Source: Sandaracinaceae bacterium (GTDB lineage Bacteria; Myxococcota_A; Polyangia; Polyangiales; Sandaracinaceae). Taken from it: 64,000 nucleotides of DNA. The stretch spans positions 22,472 through 86,471 of the forward strand of contig JAHBWG010000039.1 of the NCBI GenBank assembly GCA_019637095.1. Reading direction: 5' to 3'. The notes under the pieces were generated by a model, which saw nothing but the letters and a program-made list of their open reading frames with translations, did not search any database and was not told where the DNA came from. The translations under genes were made by a program, and so were the position numbers. This document shows positions 1 to 11,564 of the stretch, one piece after another (within the stretch, counting starts at the first letter, position 1; each line of letters starts with the position of its first letter).

Positions 1-452
1 CAGAGGGCGCGCGCCTCGTCGAGCCACCAGAGCGGCATGGTGTCCGGGCCCTCGGCGATGGCGGGGATCGCGATCGTCGCCCGCACGCCTGGCCGCAGGT
101 CGAGCGGACGCCCGCCCGCGTCGCGGAACGCGATCTCGACCACGCCGTAGGAGATGAGGGTGACCTCCTGCCCGTCCCTGTCGCGCCCGTCGAAGCCGCC
201 GGGCATGTCGGTCGGGACGCTCGTCGGCCCGAGCACGCGTCGCAACGCCGCGGTCGCGTTGCCCTCGGGCGCGGCGCCCGAGGCGGTGACGAGCGCGTTC
301 GCCGGGAGCGTGACGACGACGCCCTCGTCCGACCGCAGCTCCTGATCCCGGCCCGGGTCGAAGCCGACCCCCGTGGGCCCGCTCGCCTCGGAGCACCCCC
401 ACGCCGCCACGACCGCGAGCGCACTCACCTCGCGCAGCCCAACCCACCGCAT
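1..452 (-). CDS. Lipoprotein, FAM171/CILP-like extracellular domain (3' truncated)
   Basis: The gene reads from an ATG at 452 down to the window edge, so only about 150 N-terminal residues are visible. The first 20 residues form a short hydrophobic segment ending in AAWGC, a plausible lipobox, so a surface or periplasmic lipoprotein is likely. The following part contains LPANALVTASG, then TLISYGVVEIAF and a stretch ending MPLWWLDEA. This spacing resembles the FAM171/CILP-type beta domain often found in myxobacterial lipoproteins (normally ISFG...PLWYFDE...W). That family link is from memory. No function can be assigned. It is divergent from the oxidoreductase gene at 554, with about 100 bases between them. 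Confidence 0.6.
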   Translation of the reverse strand, partial: MRWVGLREVSALAVVAAWGCSEASGPTGVGFDPGRDQELRSDEGVVVTLPANALVTASGAAPEGNATAALRRVLGPTSVPTDMPGGFDGRDRDGQEVTLISYGVVEIAFRDAGGRPLDLRPGVRATIAIPAIAEGPDTMPLWWLDEARAL

Positions 453-553
453 GGCGGGATCCTACCCCCTCCGAACGGTCGCCGTCATGGCCTACCCGCC
501 CGCGATCGTGACGGGCAGCGGGGCGAGAGAGTACCGTCGGCCGCGAGCGGCGC

Positions 554-1189
554 ATGGCGGCAAAGATCCTCGTCGTCTACTCCCACCCCAACCCGAAGAG
601 CTTCTCGCGCGCGGTCCTCGAGTCGGTGCTCGCGGGGCTCGGGCGGGCCGAGTGCGAGGTGCAGCTGCTCGACCTCTACGCCGAGGGGTTCGACCCGGTG
701 CTCGTGGTGGACGAGCAGCGGCGGCGACGGGACCTCCACCGCGTGGAGTACACGCAGCCGTACCGCGAGCAGATCGCGTGGTGCGACGCGATGGTGTTCG
801 TCTATCCGGTCTGGTGGGGTGGCTTCCCGGCGATGCTGAAGGGCTACCTCGATCGGACGTTCGTCTCGGGGCTGACCTACTCGTTCGAGGGACGGCCCGA
901 GAGCGCCGTGTTCCCTCACGGGCTCATGCGCGGGCGGGAGGCGCACTTCTTCTACACGCTCGACTCGCCGGCGCTCGTCGCGTTCGTCGACCCGGGCTGG
1001 CTCTCGAACTACTTCACGGTCTTCCGCTACTGCGGCTTCGGGCCGGTGCGACGCTACTACCTCGCACGCCTCAAGCGCACGACCCCGGAGCAGCGGGAGC
1101 GCTGGCTCGCGCGCGTGTCCGAGCACGCGAGGGCGATCGGCGCGCGGCTGACGCGGCGCCGGGAGGTCGCCGCGGTCTCGACGCGGTAG
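554..1189 (+). CDS. NAD(P)H oxidoreductase, flavodoxin-like fold
   Basis: This 211-residue protein belongs to the NAD(P)H:quinone oxidoreductase / KefF / MdaB group, soluble FMN or FAD enzymes that reduce quinones by two electrons. The N-terminal KILVVYSHPNPKSFS is the phosphate-binding loop after strand 1. The core has VFVYPVWWGGFPAMLKGYLD, the typical flavin-contact segment of this family, followed by FVSGLTYSFEG. Length matches the family. The ATG start fits the fold exactly, with the first strand beginning at residue 4. It ends only 9 bases before the acyl-CoA dehydrogenase gene, so the two are probably co-transcribed. The substrate is not evident from sequence. Confidence 0.85.
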   Translation: MAAKILVVYSHPNPKSFSRAVLESVLAGLGRAECEVQLLDLYAEGFDPVLVVDEQRRRRDLHRVEYTQPYREQIAWCDAMVFVYPVWWGGFPAMLKGYLDRTFVSGLTYSFEGRPESAVFPHGLMRGREAHFFYTLDSPALVAFVDPGWLSNYFTVFRYCGFGPVRRYYLARLKRTTPEQRERWLARVSEHARAIGARLTRRREVAAVSTR

Positions 1190-1198
1190 GCTCGGCCC

Positions 1199-2941
1199 GT
1201 GGCCAACCCCCTCGTCGATGATCGGCTCGTGGACCTGGTGCTGTGGGAGGTCGTGGAGGCGGAGCGGCTGACCGCGCTCGAGCGCTTCCGCGATCACTCG
1301 CGCGAGACGTTCGAGCTCTACGTCGCGGCCTGCCGGCGCGTGGCGCGCGAGGTGCTCTTCCCGAGCTACCGCGAGCTCGACGAGGCCGGCGCGCGCCTCG
1401 TGGAGGGCAGAGTCGTGCTGCACCCGAAGATGCGCGAGCTGTACGCGCAGCTCCGGGAGCTCGGGGTGATCTCGGCGACGCGACCGGAAGCGATGGGCGG
1501 AGCCGCGCTGCCGGTGACGATCGCCACGATGGCGCACGTCTACTTGCAGGCGGGGAACCTCGCGCCGGCGGCGATGTGCGGGCTGACCACGGGCGCCGCG
1601 CACCTCGTCGAGGCGTTCGGCGACGAGGCGCTGCGCGAGACGTTCGCGCGGCCGATGTACGACGGACGGTGGGCGGGGACCATGGCGCTGACCGAGCCGC
1701 AGGCGGGGAGCAGCCTCGCGGACCTGACCACCCGCGCGACGCCCGCGGGCGACGGCACGTACCGGATCGACGGAGCGAAGATCTTCATCAGCGGCGGCGA
1801 CCAGGACGTGACCGAGAACGTGGTCCACCTGACGCTCGCGCGGATCGATGGCGCGCCGGCGGGGACGCGCGGGATCAGCCTCTTCGCGGTGCCCCGGCTT
1901 CGGCCGGAGGGCGGCGCGCTCGTCGACAACGACGTGGAGGTGAGCGGGCTGATCCACAAGATCGGGTGGCGCGCCCTGCCGAGCCTGGCGCTCGCGTACG
2001 GGAGCCGCGGCGACTGCCGCGGGTGGCTCGTCGGCGAGCCGCACCGCGGGCTCGCGCAGATGTTCCAGATGATGAACGAGGCGCGCCTGATGATCGGCGT
2101 TCAGGGCGCGGCCACCGCCTCGGTCGCCTACCACGAGTCGCTCGCGTACGCGCGCGAACGGACACAGGGGCGAGCGCTCGGCGAGGCCGATCCCGCGTCG
2201 CCGCCGGTGCCGCTGATCGCGCACGCGGACGTGCGTCGGATGCTGCTGCGCCAGAAGGCGATCGTCGACGGGAGCCTGTGCCTCGCCGCCGTGACGGCGC
2301 GCTTCGCCGACGAGGCCGCGCACGGCGACGCGCGCGCGCAGCTCCTGCTCGATCTGCTCACGCCCGTGACCAAGAGCTTCCCCGCCGAGCGCGGCTACGA
2401 AGCGAACACGCTCGCGCTGCAGATCCACGGCGGCTACGGCTACTCGAGCGAGTACCTGCCCGAGGCGTGGCTGCGCGACCAGAAGCTCAACAGCATCCAC
2501 GAAGGCACGACCGGCATCCAGGGGCTCGACCTGCTCGGCCGCAAGGCGGTGGCGAAGGGCGGCGCGGCGCTCTTCGCGTTCTCGGCCGCCGTGCGCGAGG
2601 ACCTCGAGAAGAGCGCGCTCGACGTCCGAGGCGTCCGCGCCGCGCTCGACCGGATCGGCGCGCTCACCGCCGCGCTCGGCGCCCGCGGCCTCGCCGGCGA
2701 CCTCGAGGGGATGCTCGCGCACAGCGCCGACTACCTCGAGGCGTGCTCCATCCTCGTGATCGCATGGATGCACGTTAAGTTGACGAACGCCACACCCGCC
2801 GACATCCCCTTCGCGAGCGGCCTCCGCCAGAGCGCGCGCTACTGGCTCGCGACGGAGGTCCCGCGCGTCGAGCACCTCGCCGCGCTGTGCGAGGCGAACG
2901 AGCGCTCGTACCTCGACATGCGCGACGACTGGTTCGGCTGA
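1199..2941 (+). CDS. Acyl-CoA dehydrogenase family protein (DmdC-like)
   Basis: This 580-residue flavoenzyme oxidises an acyl-CoA thioester to the enoyl-CoA. It reads from a GTG. An N-terminal alpha domain is followed by the middle beta domain with [17 protein letters not shown] and FISGGDQD (flavin and substrate contacts), then the C-terminal helical domain with [14 protein letters not shown] and [18 protein letters not shown]. That last motif and the extra ~130-residue C-terminal extension are typical of the long family that includes 3-methylmercaptopropionyl-CoA dehydrogenase and medium/long-chain relatives. The true substrate cannot be told. It lies 9 bases downstream of the quinone-reductase-like gene and converges on the PrsW gene. 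Confidence 0.88.
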   Translation: MANPLVDDRLVDLVLWEVVEAERLTALERFRDHSRETFELYVAACRRVAREVLFPSYRELDEAGARLVEGRVVLHPKMRELYAQLRELGVISATRPEAMGGAALPVTIATMAHVYLQAGNLAPAAMCGLTTGAAHLVEAFGDEALRETFARPMYDGRWAGTMALTEPQAGSSLADLTTRATPAGDGTYRIDGAKIFISGGDQDVTENVVHLTLARIDGAPAGTRGISLFAVPRLRPEGGALVDNDVEVSGLIHKIGWRALPSLALAYGSRGDCRGWLVGEPHRGLAQMFQMMNEARLMIGVQGAATASVAYHESLAYARERTQGRALGEADPASPPVPLIAHADVRRMLLRQKAIVDGSLCLAAVTARFADEAAHGDARAQLLLDLLTPVTKSFPAERGYEANTLALQIHGGYGYSSEYLPEAWLRDQKLNSIHEGTTGIQGLDLLGRKAVAKGGAALFAFSAAVREDLEKSALDVRGVRAALDRIGALTAALGARGLAGDLEGMLAHSADYLEACSILVIAWMHVKLTNATPADIPFASGLRQSARYWLATEVPRVEHLAALCEANERSYLDMRDDWFG

Positions 2942-2999
2942 TCGCGGGGGCCGCCCGCGCGCACCACAGCAAGCCCACTTGCACCCCCCGAACGACGCA

Positions 3000-4241
3000 C
3001 TACACCGGCGACGCCCCCTGGTTGCGCAGGTCCTTGATCCGCCGGCGCAGCGGGATGATGAAGTCCATGCTCACCGTGTGCTTCAGCCCTCGCATCGCCC
3101 GCGCCGAGTGCCACTTCGACAGCGCCAGCCGCGCCACCGCCCGCACGAACTCCGTCCCCTGACGGCCCCGCCGGAAGTAGGCCACCAACCCGCCGAACGC
3201 GCTCGCCACCAGATCGAGCTCCGCCTGCGACAGGTGACCGAGCGCCACCTCGTCGAGCAGGTGCGCCCGGATGATCTTCCCCCGCCGCGACACCAGCACC
3301 GCCACGATCACCAGGAACGCCACCACGAACAGCAACCACAGCGGCAGCATCACGCACACGATCAGCCCGCCGCCCGGCAGCACCGTCACCCCGTTCCAGA
3401 TCGCGTGCAGCACCACCGCCGCGAAGTAGCCGATGACCGGCGCCGTCCAGCGCACCAGCGCGTTGTCCGTCTCGCGCGCGATCCCCACCCCGATCCCCGT
3501 CATCGACGTGAACAGCGGGTGCGCCCACGGCGTCAGGATCCCGCGCATGAAGAACGTCACGCCGAGCATGTCCTGCTCCGCGGCGAGCCCCGCGCGCGCG
3601 TAGTAGATCACGTTCTCCACCCCCGCGAACCCGATCGCCACGAACGTCGCGTAGATGATCCCGTCCACCACCCCGTCGAACTCGCGCCGCAGGAAGTAGA
3701 GGTACCCCAGGACCAGCATCCCCTTCGTCGCCTCCTCGACGACCGGCGCGCTGATCACCAACGAGACCACGTTGCCCACCTCGCCGCCGATCACCTCGCC
3801 CACCAGCGAGTTGATCAGCGCGCTCAGCCCGCACGACGCCACCGCCCCCCAGAGCAGCGCCATCAAGAGCGCGTACCACGGCTCCGGGTCGTAGCGGTCG
3901 AGCAGGCGCGGCACCGTCAGGTACACGAACATCGCCGGGATCGCGAGCACCGCCCCGACGCACATCGCCTGCATCGTCGCGAGCCCCATCCCCTGCACCG
4001 CGGGGAACAGCACGAACAGCAGCACGAGCAGGAACGCGCCCACGCCCATCCCGAAGCTCCAGCACCCGCAGCCGACCGCGCGGCGCGTCCGCTCCGGGTC
4101 CGGCATCCCGGGCTCCGGCGGCGGCTCGCGGTACGCCCCGTGGCCGTAGCCGTGCTGTGGGCCCGCCGGAGGGTGGCCGTACCCCGGCGGCTGCCCCGTC
4201 GGGCCGCCGAACACGGGCCGATGTCCCCCCGGCGGCTGCAC
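3000..4241 (-). CDS. PrsW family intramembrane metalloprotease
   Basis: This 413-residue membrane protein has a proline/glycine-rich cytosolic N-terminus of about 60 residues, then about eight hydrophobic segments. The PrsW/CPBP-superfamily signature is present: PVVEEATKG (EExxK), IGFAGVENVIYY, WAHPLFTSMTG and LHAIWNG supply the expected Glu and His metal ligands. PrsW of Bacillus cleaves an anti-sigma factor, but the target here is unknown. The ~100-residue basic C-terminus is cytosolic and unassigned. I chose the GTG two bases after the accA stop; a second in-frame GTG lies at 4214. It is the last gene of the cyclase-accA-prsW run and converges on the acyl-CoA dehydrogenase gene. Confidence 0.85.
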   Translation of the reverse strand: MQPPGGHRPVFGGPTGQPPGYGHPPAGPQHGYGHGAYREPPPEPGMPDPERTRRAVGCGCWSFGMGVGAFLLVLLFVLFPAVQGMGLATMQAMCVGAVLAIPAMFVYLTVPRLLDRYDPEPWYALLMALLWGAVASCGLSALINSLVGEVIGGEVGNVVSLVISAPVVEEATKGMLVLGYLYFLRREFDGVVDGIIYATFVAIGFAGVENVIYYARAGLAAEQDMLGVTFFMRGILTPWAHPLFTSMTGIGVGIARETDNALVRWTAPVIGYFAAVVLHAIWNGVTVLPGGGLIVCVMLPLWLLFVVAFLVIVAVLVSRRGKIIRAHLLDEVALGHLSQAELDLVASAFGGLVAYFRRGRQGTEFVRAVARLALSKWHSARAMRGLKHTVSMDFIIPLRRRIKDLRNQGASPV

Positions 4242-4243
4242 CC

Positions 4244-5188
4244 TCAGCCCGTGACGCCCATCGCGCGGAACTTCCGGTAGCGCGCCTCCACGATCTCCTC
4301 GGCGCCGTGGCCGCGGAGCTCCCCGAGCGCGCGGCGCAGCGCCGCGCCGAGCCGATCCGCCGCGTCGTCCGGATCGCGGTGCGCGCCTCCGCGCGGCTCC
4401 TCGACCACCTGATCGACGATCCCGAGCCGCAGCGCGTCCGTCGCGAGCAACTTGAGCTGCTCCGCCGCGCGCGGCGCGAGCCCCCCGTCGTGCCAGAGGA
4501 TCGACGCGCAGCCCTCCGGCGTGATCACGCTGTAGGTCGCGAACTCCAGCATCAAGACCGTGTTCGCCACCCCGAGCGCGAGCGCACCGCCCGAGCCGCC
4601 CTCCCCGATCACGCTCGCGATGATCGGCACGCCGAGCCCGCTCATGCACGCGAGCGACGCCCCGATCGCCTCCGACTGCCCGCGCTCCTCCGCGCCGATC
4701 CCAGGGTAGGCGCCCGGCGTGTCGATGAACGTGAGCACCGGGCGGCCGTAGCGCGCCGCGAGCTCCATGATGCGCATCGCCTTGCGGTAGCCCTCGGGGT
4801 GCGCCATCCCGAAGTTGCGGCGCACCTTCTCCCGCGTCGTGCGGCCCTTCTGGTGGCCGATGATCGCGACCGTCTCGCCGTCGAGCCGCGCGAACCCCGC
4901 GACGATCGCGGGGTCGTCCCCGAACACGCGATCGCCGTGCAGCTCGATCACGTCCTCGAAGATCCGCTCCGCGTAGTCGAGGAAGTACGGCCGGTCCGGG
5001 TGGCGGCTGAGCTGGACCTTCTGCCAGACGTTGAGCTGCCCGTAGATCTCCCGCTGGAGCGACTCGATCTGCGTCTCGAGCCGCTCGAGCTCGCCGTCGA
5101 GCCCGGCGTCGCGGACACCGTAGACCTTCAGCTCGCGGATGCGCTCCTCGAGGTCGACGAGGGGCTTCTCGAAGTCCAGATGCGCCAC
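4244..5188 (-). CDS. accA: Acetyl-CoA carboxylase carboxyltransferase subunit alpha
   Basis: AccA pairs with AccD to transfer the carboxyl group from carboxybiotin to acetyl-CoA, giving malonyl-CoA for fatty-acid synthesis in the cytosol. The 314 residues match the usual length. Recognisable features are the N-terminal coiled segment with LDFEKPLVDLEERI, then LHGDRVFGDDPAIVAGFARL, IGHQKGR, MAHPEGYRKAMR, FIDTPGAYPGIGAEERGQ and IGEGGSGGALALGVA. These form the crotonase-fold acyl-CoA and oxyanion sites. The GTG start lies 15 bases after the cyclase stop. No accD is visible in this window. Confidence 0.96.
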   Translation of the reverse strand: MAHLDFEKPLVDLEERIRELKVYGVRDAGLDGELERLETQIESLQREIYGQLNVWQKVQLSRHPDRPYFLDYAERIFEDVIELHGDRVFGDDPAIVAGFARLDGETVAIIGHQKGRTTREKVRRNFGMAHPEGYRKAMRIMELAARYGRPVLTFIDTPGAYPGIGAEERGQSEAIGASLACMSGLGVPIIASVIGEGGSGGALALGVANTVLMLEFATYSVITPEGCASILWHDGGLAPRAAEQLKLLATDALRLGIVDQVVEEPRGGAHRDPDDAADRLGAALRRALGELRGHGAEEIVEARYRKFRAMGVTG

Positions 5189-5203
5189 GTTGCCGGAGCT
5201 GTA

Positions 5204-7015
<1,812 letters not shown>

Positions 7016-7038
7016 GAGGCAGCGATCCGGCAGCCCGA

Positions 7039-7067
7039 ACACTACCGGCGCGCGGCACGGCAGTAAA
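7039..7067 (-). promoter_or_regulatory. Candidate sigma-70 promoter for the cyclase-accA-prsW run
   Basis: Read on the minus strand, TTTACT (7067-7062) is followed after 17 bases by TAGTGT (7044-7039), giving an expected start near 7032 and a leader of about 17 bases before the ATG at 7015. The -35 match is only partial. The spacing and the local drop in GC are the main support. Confidence 0.3.
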
Positions 7068-7105
7068 GCGGCCATCGCCCCGGAGTCGACGCGCGGGTCG
7101 CCGGC

Positions 7106-7134
7106 TTGCCGAGCCACGGTGGACCGGCTATATC
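7106..7134 (+). promoter_or_regulatory. Probable sigma-70 promoter of rpoZ
   Basis: TTGCCG at 7106-7111 and TATATC at 7129-7134 are separated by exactly 17 bases, in one of the few AT-containing patches here. Transcription would start near 7141, about 18 bases before the rpoZ ATG. A GAGGAG ribosome-binding site at about 7148-7153 sits between. Confidence 0.5.
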
Positions 7135-7158
7135 TCCGCCCCCCTTCGAGGAGCACCC

Positions 7159-7404
7159 ATGGCCCGCGTCACCGTCGAAGACTGCCTCGAGCACGAGGAG
7201 AACCGCTTCTCCCTCGTCATCCTCGCCGCCAAGCGGACCCGCCAGCTCATGAAGGGCTCGCGGGCGCTGGTCCACAGCAAGAACCGCGCGGCCGTCACGG
7301 CCCTGCGCGAGATCGCGTCCGAGAAGGTGCACTGGAACCGCCCGGTCCGCGAGGCCGTCGTCGAGTTCATCGCCGAGAACAAGGCGTTCGAAGACGTGCT
7401 GTGA
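7159..7404 (+). CDS. rpoZ: DNA-directed RNA polymerase omega subunit
   Basis: Omega is the small subunit that helps fold beta-prime and assemble core RNA polymerase. The 81 residues begin [11 protein letters not shown] and contain [16 protein letters not shown], the conserved omega core helix region (usually NRFxLVxLAAxRARQL). The rest is shorter than some homologues but includes the expected second helix [12 protein letters not shown]. It appears to be a single-gene unit: it has its own promoter at 7106 and a hairpin at 7411, and faces the unknown gene ending at 7447. Confidence 0.92.
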   Translation: MARVTVEDCLEHEENRFSLVILAAKRTRQLMKGSRALVHSKNRAAVTALREIASEKVHWNRPVREAVVEFIAENKAFEDVL

Positions 7405-7410
7405 TCCCGG

Positions 7411-7429
7411 AGGGGTCGTCCCGACCCCT
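7411..7429. terminator. Hairpin between convergent genes
   Basis: AGGGGTCG at 7411-7418 pairs perfectly with CGACCCCT at 7422-7429 around a three-base loop. It sits between the stops of rpoZ and the minus-strand gene ending at 7447. There is no clear T run on either side, so its terminator role is inferred from position. Confidence 0.45.
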
Positions 7430-7446
7430 ACCCCCACAGGCACGGG

Positions 7447-8106
7447 CTACTGCGCGGCGAGAGCGAGCTTGTCGCGGGCGCCGACGCGGTAGAAGCGGCG
7501 GAGCTCGAGGGCGAGCTCCTCGAGGCGCCCGGCGTCGACGTAGCGGGCCTCGAGCTGCGCGGCGTACCGGGCGGCGGCGCGGTGCGCGAGGCGGTAGCGC
7601 TCGCCCTCGTCCGTGCCTGGATCGTCGAGGAACCGCGCGCGCGCGAAGAGGCGCTCGCGCAGGACGCGGCTGCGCTCGCGCAGCAGGCGCTGGCGCTCGC
7701 GGAACACGCCGACGCCGTTGCCGGCGAGCGCGCCGGCGCCGACGCCGAGCCCGACGGCGTACTTGTCGACCTCCGCCTGCAGCTCGAGCTCGAGCCGGCT
7801 GACGGGCTCGGCGTTGCGCTCGCGGAACGCGAGGTAGAGGAAGTGGCTCACCCCCTCGGTCGCGAGCTGCACGGCGTCGAACGCGGGGCGGCGGCGCGCG
7901 AGCTCGGCGAGGACCTCGGGCGCGAGGTAGAGCGCGACGTGCACGCCGTCGTCGTCCTCGAGCACGAGCAGCACCTCGCGGCGCCTCGCGGCGTCGTCCC
8001 CCGCGAGCTCCGCCGCGAGCTCGGGCCCACACACGAAGCACTCGACGTCGGGCATCGGCTCGAGGTCGTAGAGCGCGGCGAGCCGGCGCTGGATGCGCGC
8101 GAGCAT
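7447..8106 (-). CDS. Conserved hypothetical protein
   Basis: I do not recognise this 219-residue protein. It is leucine-, alanine- and arginine-rich and predicted helical. It starts MLARIQRRLAALYDLEP and contains VECFVCGPEL near residue 20 and FDAVQLATEGVSHFLYLAF near 75. The second half has a helix-rich stretch EVDKYAVGLGVGAGALAGNG and repeated arginines. There is no signal peptide or membrane segment. Its ATG overlaps the stop of the upstream gene (ATGA at 8103-8106), so the two proteins are translationally coupled and probably act together. Both genes are divergent from groESL. Confidence 0.6.
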   Translation of the reverse strand: MLARIQRRLAALYDLEPMPDVECFVCGPELAAELAGDDAARRREVLLVLEDDDGVHVALYLAPEVLAELARRRPAFDAVQLATEGVSHFLYLAFRERNAEPVSRLELELQAEVDKYAVGLGVGAGALAGNGVGVFRERQRLLRERSRVLRERLFARARFLDDPGTDEGERYRLAHRAAARYAAQLEARYVDAGRLEELALELRRFYRVGARDKLALAAQ

Positions 8107-8696
8107 CAGTGCAGCACGTCGTCGTCGTCCGGGAGCGCCGGGAACACGCCCTCGCTGCGCAGGCGCCGCGCGATCTTCGGAGAGCGCGTGCGCTTCCACT
8201 TCTCGTACAGCCGCACGATGTCTTGCGGGGTCGCGAGCGCCGTGCTCTCGCGCACGTCGTCGATCGCCTCGACGAAGACCTCGAAGCCCTCGGCGAGCTC
8301 GCCGTACACCTCGCGGCGCGGGGCCTCCGTCGGGCTGAACGCGGCGAGCGCGAAGACGTCCGCGTACGCGCGCCCCCCCATCGTGACGACGTACGAGCGG
8401 CTCACGCCGCGGCGCGCGAAGAAGTCCTCGAAGAACCCGAGCGCGTAGAGCGCCGCGTCGCCGAGCGAGCGCAGCTTGGCGAGCCGGTCCGGGCCGCTCG
8501 CCTCGAGCGCCTCGGCGAGCTGCAGGACCAGCGGCCGGGTGACCACGTCCTCGGCCGGGCGCTCCGCGTAGCGGGCCAGGAGCTCCACCAGGTAGAGGCG
8601 GGTGTGCCCCGAGGCCGGGACGCTCTGTCGATTCAGGGACTCTTCGAGCCGCTCGTAGAACCAGGCTCGGACGTTACCGCTCGTCTCGATGCTCAA
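8106..8696 (-). CDS. Conserved hypothetical protein (TTG start)
   Basis: This 196-residue protein of unknown function is read from a TTG at 8696, preceded by GAGGAG seven bases upstream, which decides the start because there is no suitable ATG or GTG. It is predicted soluble and mostly helical. Segments include WFYERLEESLNRQ near the N-terminus, LRSLGDAALYALGFFEDFF in the middle and a basic IVRLYEKWKRTRSPKIARRL near the end, then an acidic tail DDDDVLH. It is coupled to the next gene by a four-base overlap and divergent from groES across the stretch 8697-8978. Confidence 0.6.
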   Translation of the reverse strand: MSIETSGNVRAWFYERLEESLNRQSVPASGHTRLYLVELLARYAERPAEDVVTRPLVLQLAEALEASGPDRLAKLRSLGDAALYALGFFEDFFARRGVSRSYVVTMGGRAYADVFALAAFSPTEAPRREVYGELAEGFEVFVEAIDDVRESTALATPQDIVRLYEKWKRTRSPKIARRLRSEGVFPALPDDDDVLH

Positions 8697-8877
8697 GTCG
8701 CACTCCTCGTGAACCGGTCGGGCGCGAGCCCGATGACCTCAGGAATACCCAAAGTTGTCATAGACTTCCAGATAATCGCACGCGCGGTTCGCCCGTCGCG
8801 CGGGACACCTGGCAGCTCTCGATGGCGAGTGCTGACGAGGCGCGTGAGCCCCCTCACAAGGGCTCTCCGACCCTAGG

Positions 8878-8905
8878 TTGACTCTGCCGGGGAGCGGACT
8901 AGGTT
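8878..8905 (+). promoter_or_regulatory. Sigma-70-type promoter of groESL
   Basis: TTGACT at 8878-8883 and TAGGTT at 8900-8905 are 16 bases apart, directly upstream of the CIRCE operator. The predicted transcription start near 8912 lies just before the operator, the usual arrangement for HrcA repression. Confidence 0.6.
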
Positions 8906-8916
8906 CGCGCTCGTTA

Positions 8917-8943
8917 TCAGCACTCGACCACTGCGAGTGCTAA
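8917..8943 (+). promoter_or_regulatory. CIRCE operator (HrcA binding site)
   Basis: TCAGCACTC, nine bases, then GAGTGCTAA. The right half matches the consensus TTAGCACTC-N9-GAGTGCTAA exactly and the left half has one mismatch. HrcA bound here would block groESL transcription until heat or misfolded protein titrates GroEL. No hrcA gene lies in this window. The remainder of the 8697-8978 intergenic region holds only the promoter above and a possible second half-site at 8825-8836. Confidence 0.85.
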
Positions 8944-8978
8944 CAAACCCCGTCTCGCAAGACCGAGAAGGAGGAGAC

Positions 8979-9266
8979 ATGGCGATTCGTCCCCTGCACG
9001 ACCGCATCATCGTGAAGCGCGTCCAAGAAGAGCAGATGACCAAGGGTGGCATCATCATCCCCGATACGGCCAAGGAGAAGCCGATCGAGGGCAAGGTGAT
9101 CGCCGTCGGCAACGGCAAGATCCTCGAGGACGGCAGCGTCCGCAAGCTCGAGGTCAAGAAGGGCGACCGCGTCCTGTTCGGCAAGTACGCCGGCACCGAC
9201 GTGAAGATCGACGGGGAGGAGCACCTCATCCTCCGCGAGGACGACATCCTCGGTGTGATCGAGTGA
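8979..9266 (+). CDS. groES: Co-chaperonin GroES
   Basis: GroES forms the heptameric lid of the GroEL folding chamber. The 95 residues begin [14 protein letters not shown] and contain the mobile loop with [14 protein letters not shown], then [43 protein letters not shown]. All are standard family blocks and the length is normal. The ATG is preceded by AAGGAGGAG. It is separated by 29 bases from groEL and is controlled by the promoter and CIRCE site upstream. Confidence 0.98.
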   Translation: MAIRPLHDRIIVKRVQEEQMTKGGIIIPDTAKEKPIEGKVIAVGNGKILEDGSVRKLEVKKGDRVLFGKYAGTDVKIDGEEHLILREDDILGVIE

Positions 9267-9277
9267 TCCAGGGCTAG

Positions 9278-10948
<1,671 letters not shown>

Positions 10949-10992
10949 GCCGCGCGCGCCCGCTCGTGAGCGCGAGCGCGCCCCACCCCGAC

Positions 10993-11033
10993 GAGCGCCG
11001 GGTCCCGCGAGGGGCTCGGCGCTCCGTCGTTTC
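10993..11033 (+). terminator. Probable intrinsic terminator after groEL
   Basis: GAGCGCCG at 10993-11000 pairs with CGGCGCTC at 11017-11024 around a 16-base loop. It is followed by CGTCGTTTCT. The T run is short, as is common in this GC range. Confidence 0.5.
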
Positions 11034-11120
11034 TGCCGCGCCGCGCGCGCGCTCCTCGCGTCCTCTTGCCGCGAAGTGGGAGGCTCGACGCCGCGCCGGC
11101 CGGGTTTAAGTTCTGGCTCG

Positions 11121-11564
11121 ATGATCCGTGAGTGCCGGAGCTGCGGCGCGAAGAACCGCGTCCCGATCGCGCGGCTCGACGAGACGCCGCGCTGCGGGCG
11201 GTGCAAGGGATCGCTCGGGCCCGTGCGCGCGCCCATCCCGATCGAGTCGGAGCAGGACTTCGAAGCGCTCGTCGCCTCGTCCTCGCGCCCGGTCCTCGTC
11301 GACTTCTGGGCCGCGTGGTGCGGGCCCTGCCGCGCCCTCGCCCCCGAGCTCGAGGCGCTCGCCGCGCGGCGCGCGGGCGAGCTCGTCGTGGCGAAGCTCG
11401 ACACCGAGGCGGTCCCGTCGGTCGCTGCGCGCTTCGCGATCCGCAGCATCCCCACCCTCGTCCTCTTCCGGCGGGGCGCCGAGGCGGCGCGGCTCAGCGG
11501 CGCGATGCCCGCCGCCGAGATCGAGCGTCGCCTCGGCCTCTCGCCCTCGCGCGCGGCGCCGTGA
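11121..11564 (+). CDS. Thioredoxin with N-terminal zinc ribbon (TrxC type)
   Basis: This 147-residue thioredoxin-2-like protein reduces disulfides in cytosolic proteins. An N-terminal zinc ribbon is formed by two CxxC pairs (C5/C8 and C25/C28). A thioredoxin fold follows with DFWAAWCGPC (active-site C67 and C70) and the cis-proline segment RSIPTLVLF. E. coli TrxC has the same layout and length, and its zinc centre tunes redox behaviour. I chose the ATG at 11121 because it opens the zinc ribbon; the reading frame runs further upstream without a better start. Its stop overlaps the GTG of the next gene. Confidence 0.92.
   Translation: MIRECRSCGAKNRVPIARLDETPRCGRCKGSLGPVRAPIPIESEQDFEALVASSSRPVLVDFWAAWCGPCRALAPELEALAARRAGELVVAKLDTEAVPSVAARFAIRSIPTLVLFRRGAEAARLSGAMPAAEIERRLGLSPSRAAP

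Noticed and set aside
485..2875. A 796-codon open frame on the minus strand through the oxidoreductase and dehydrogenase genes
   Set aside because: It is a low-complexity, Arg/Glu/His/Ala frame antisense to two clear enzymes; such long antisense frames are common at this GC content and show no domain.
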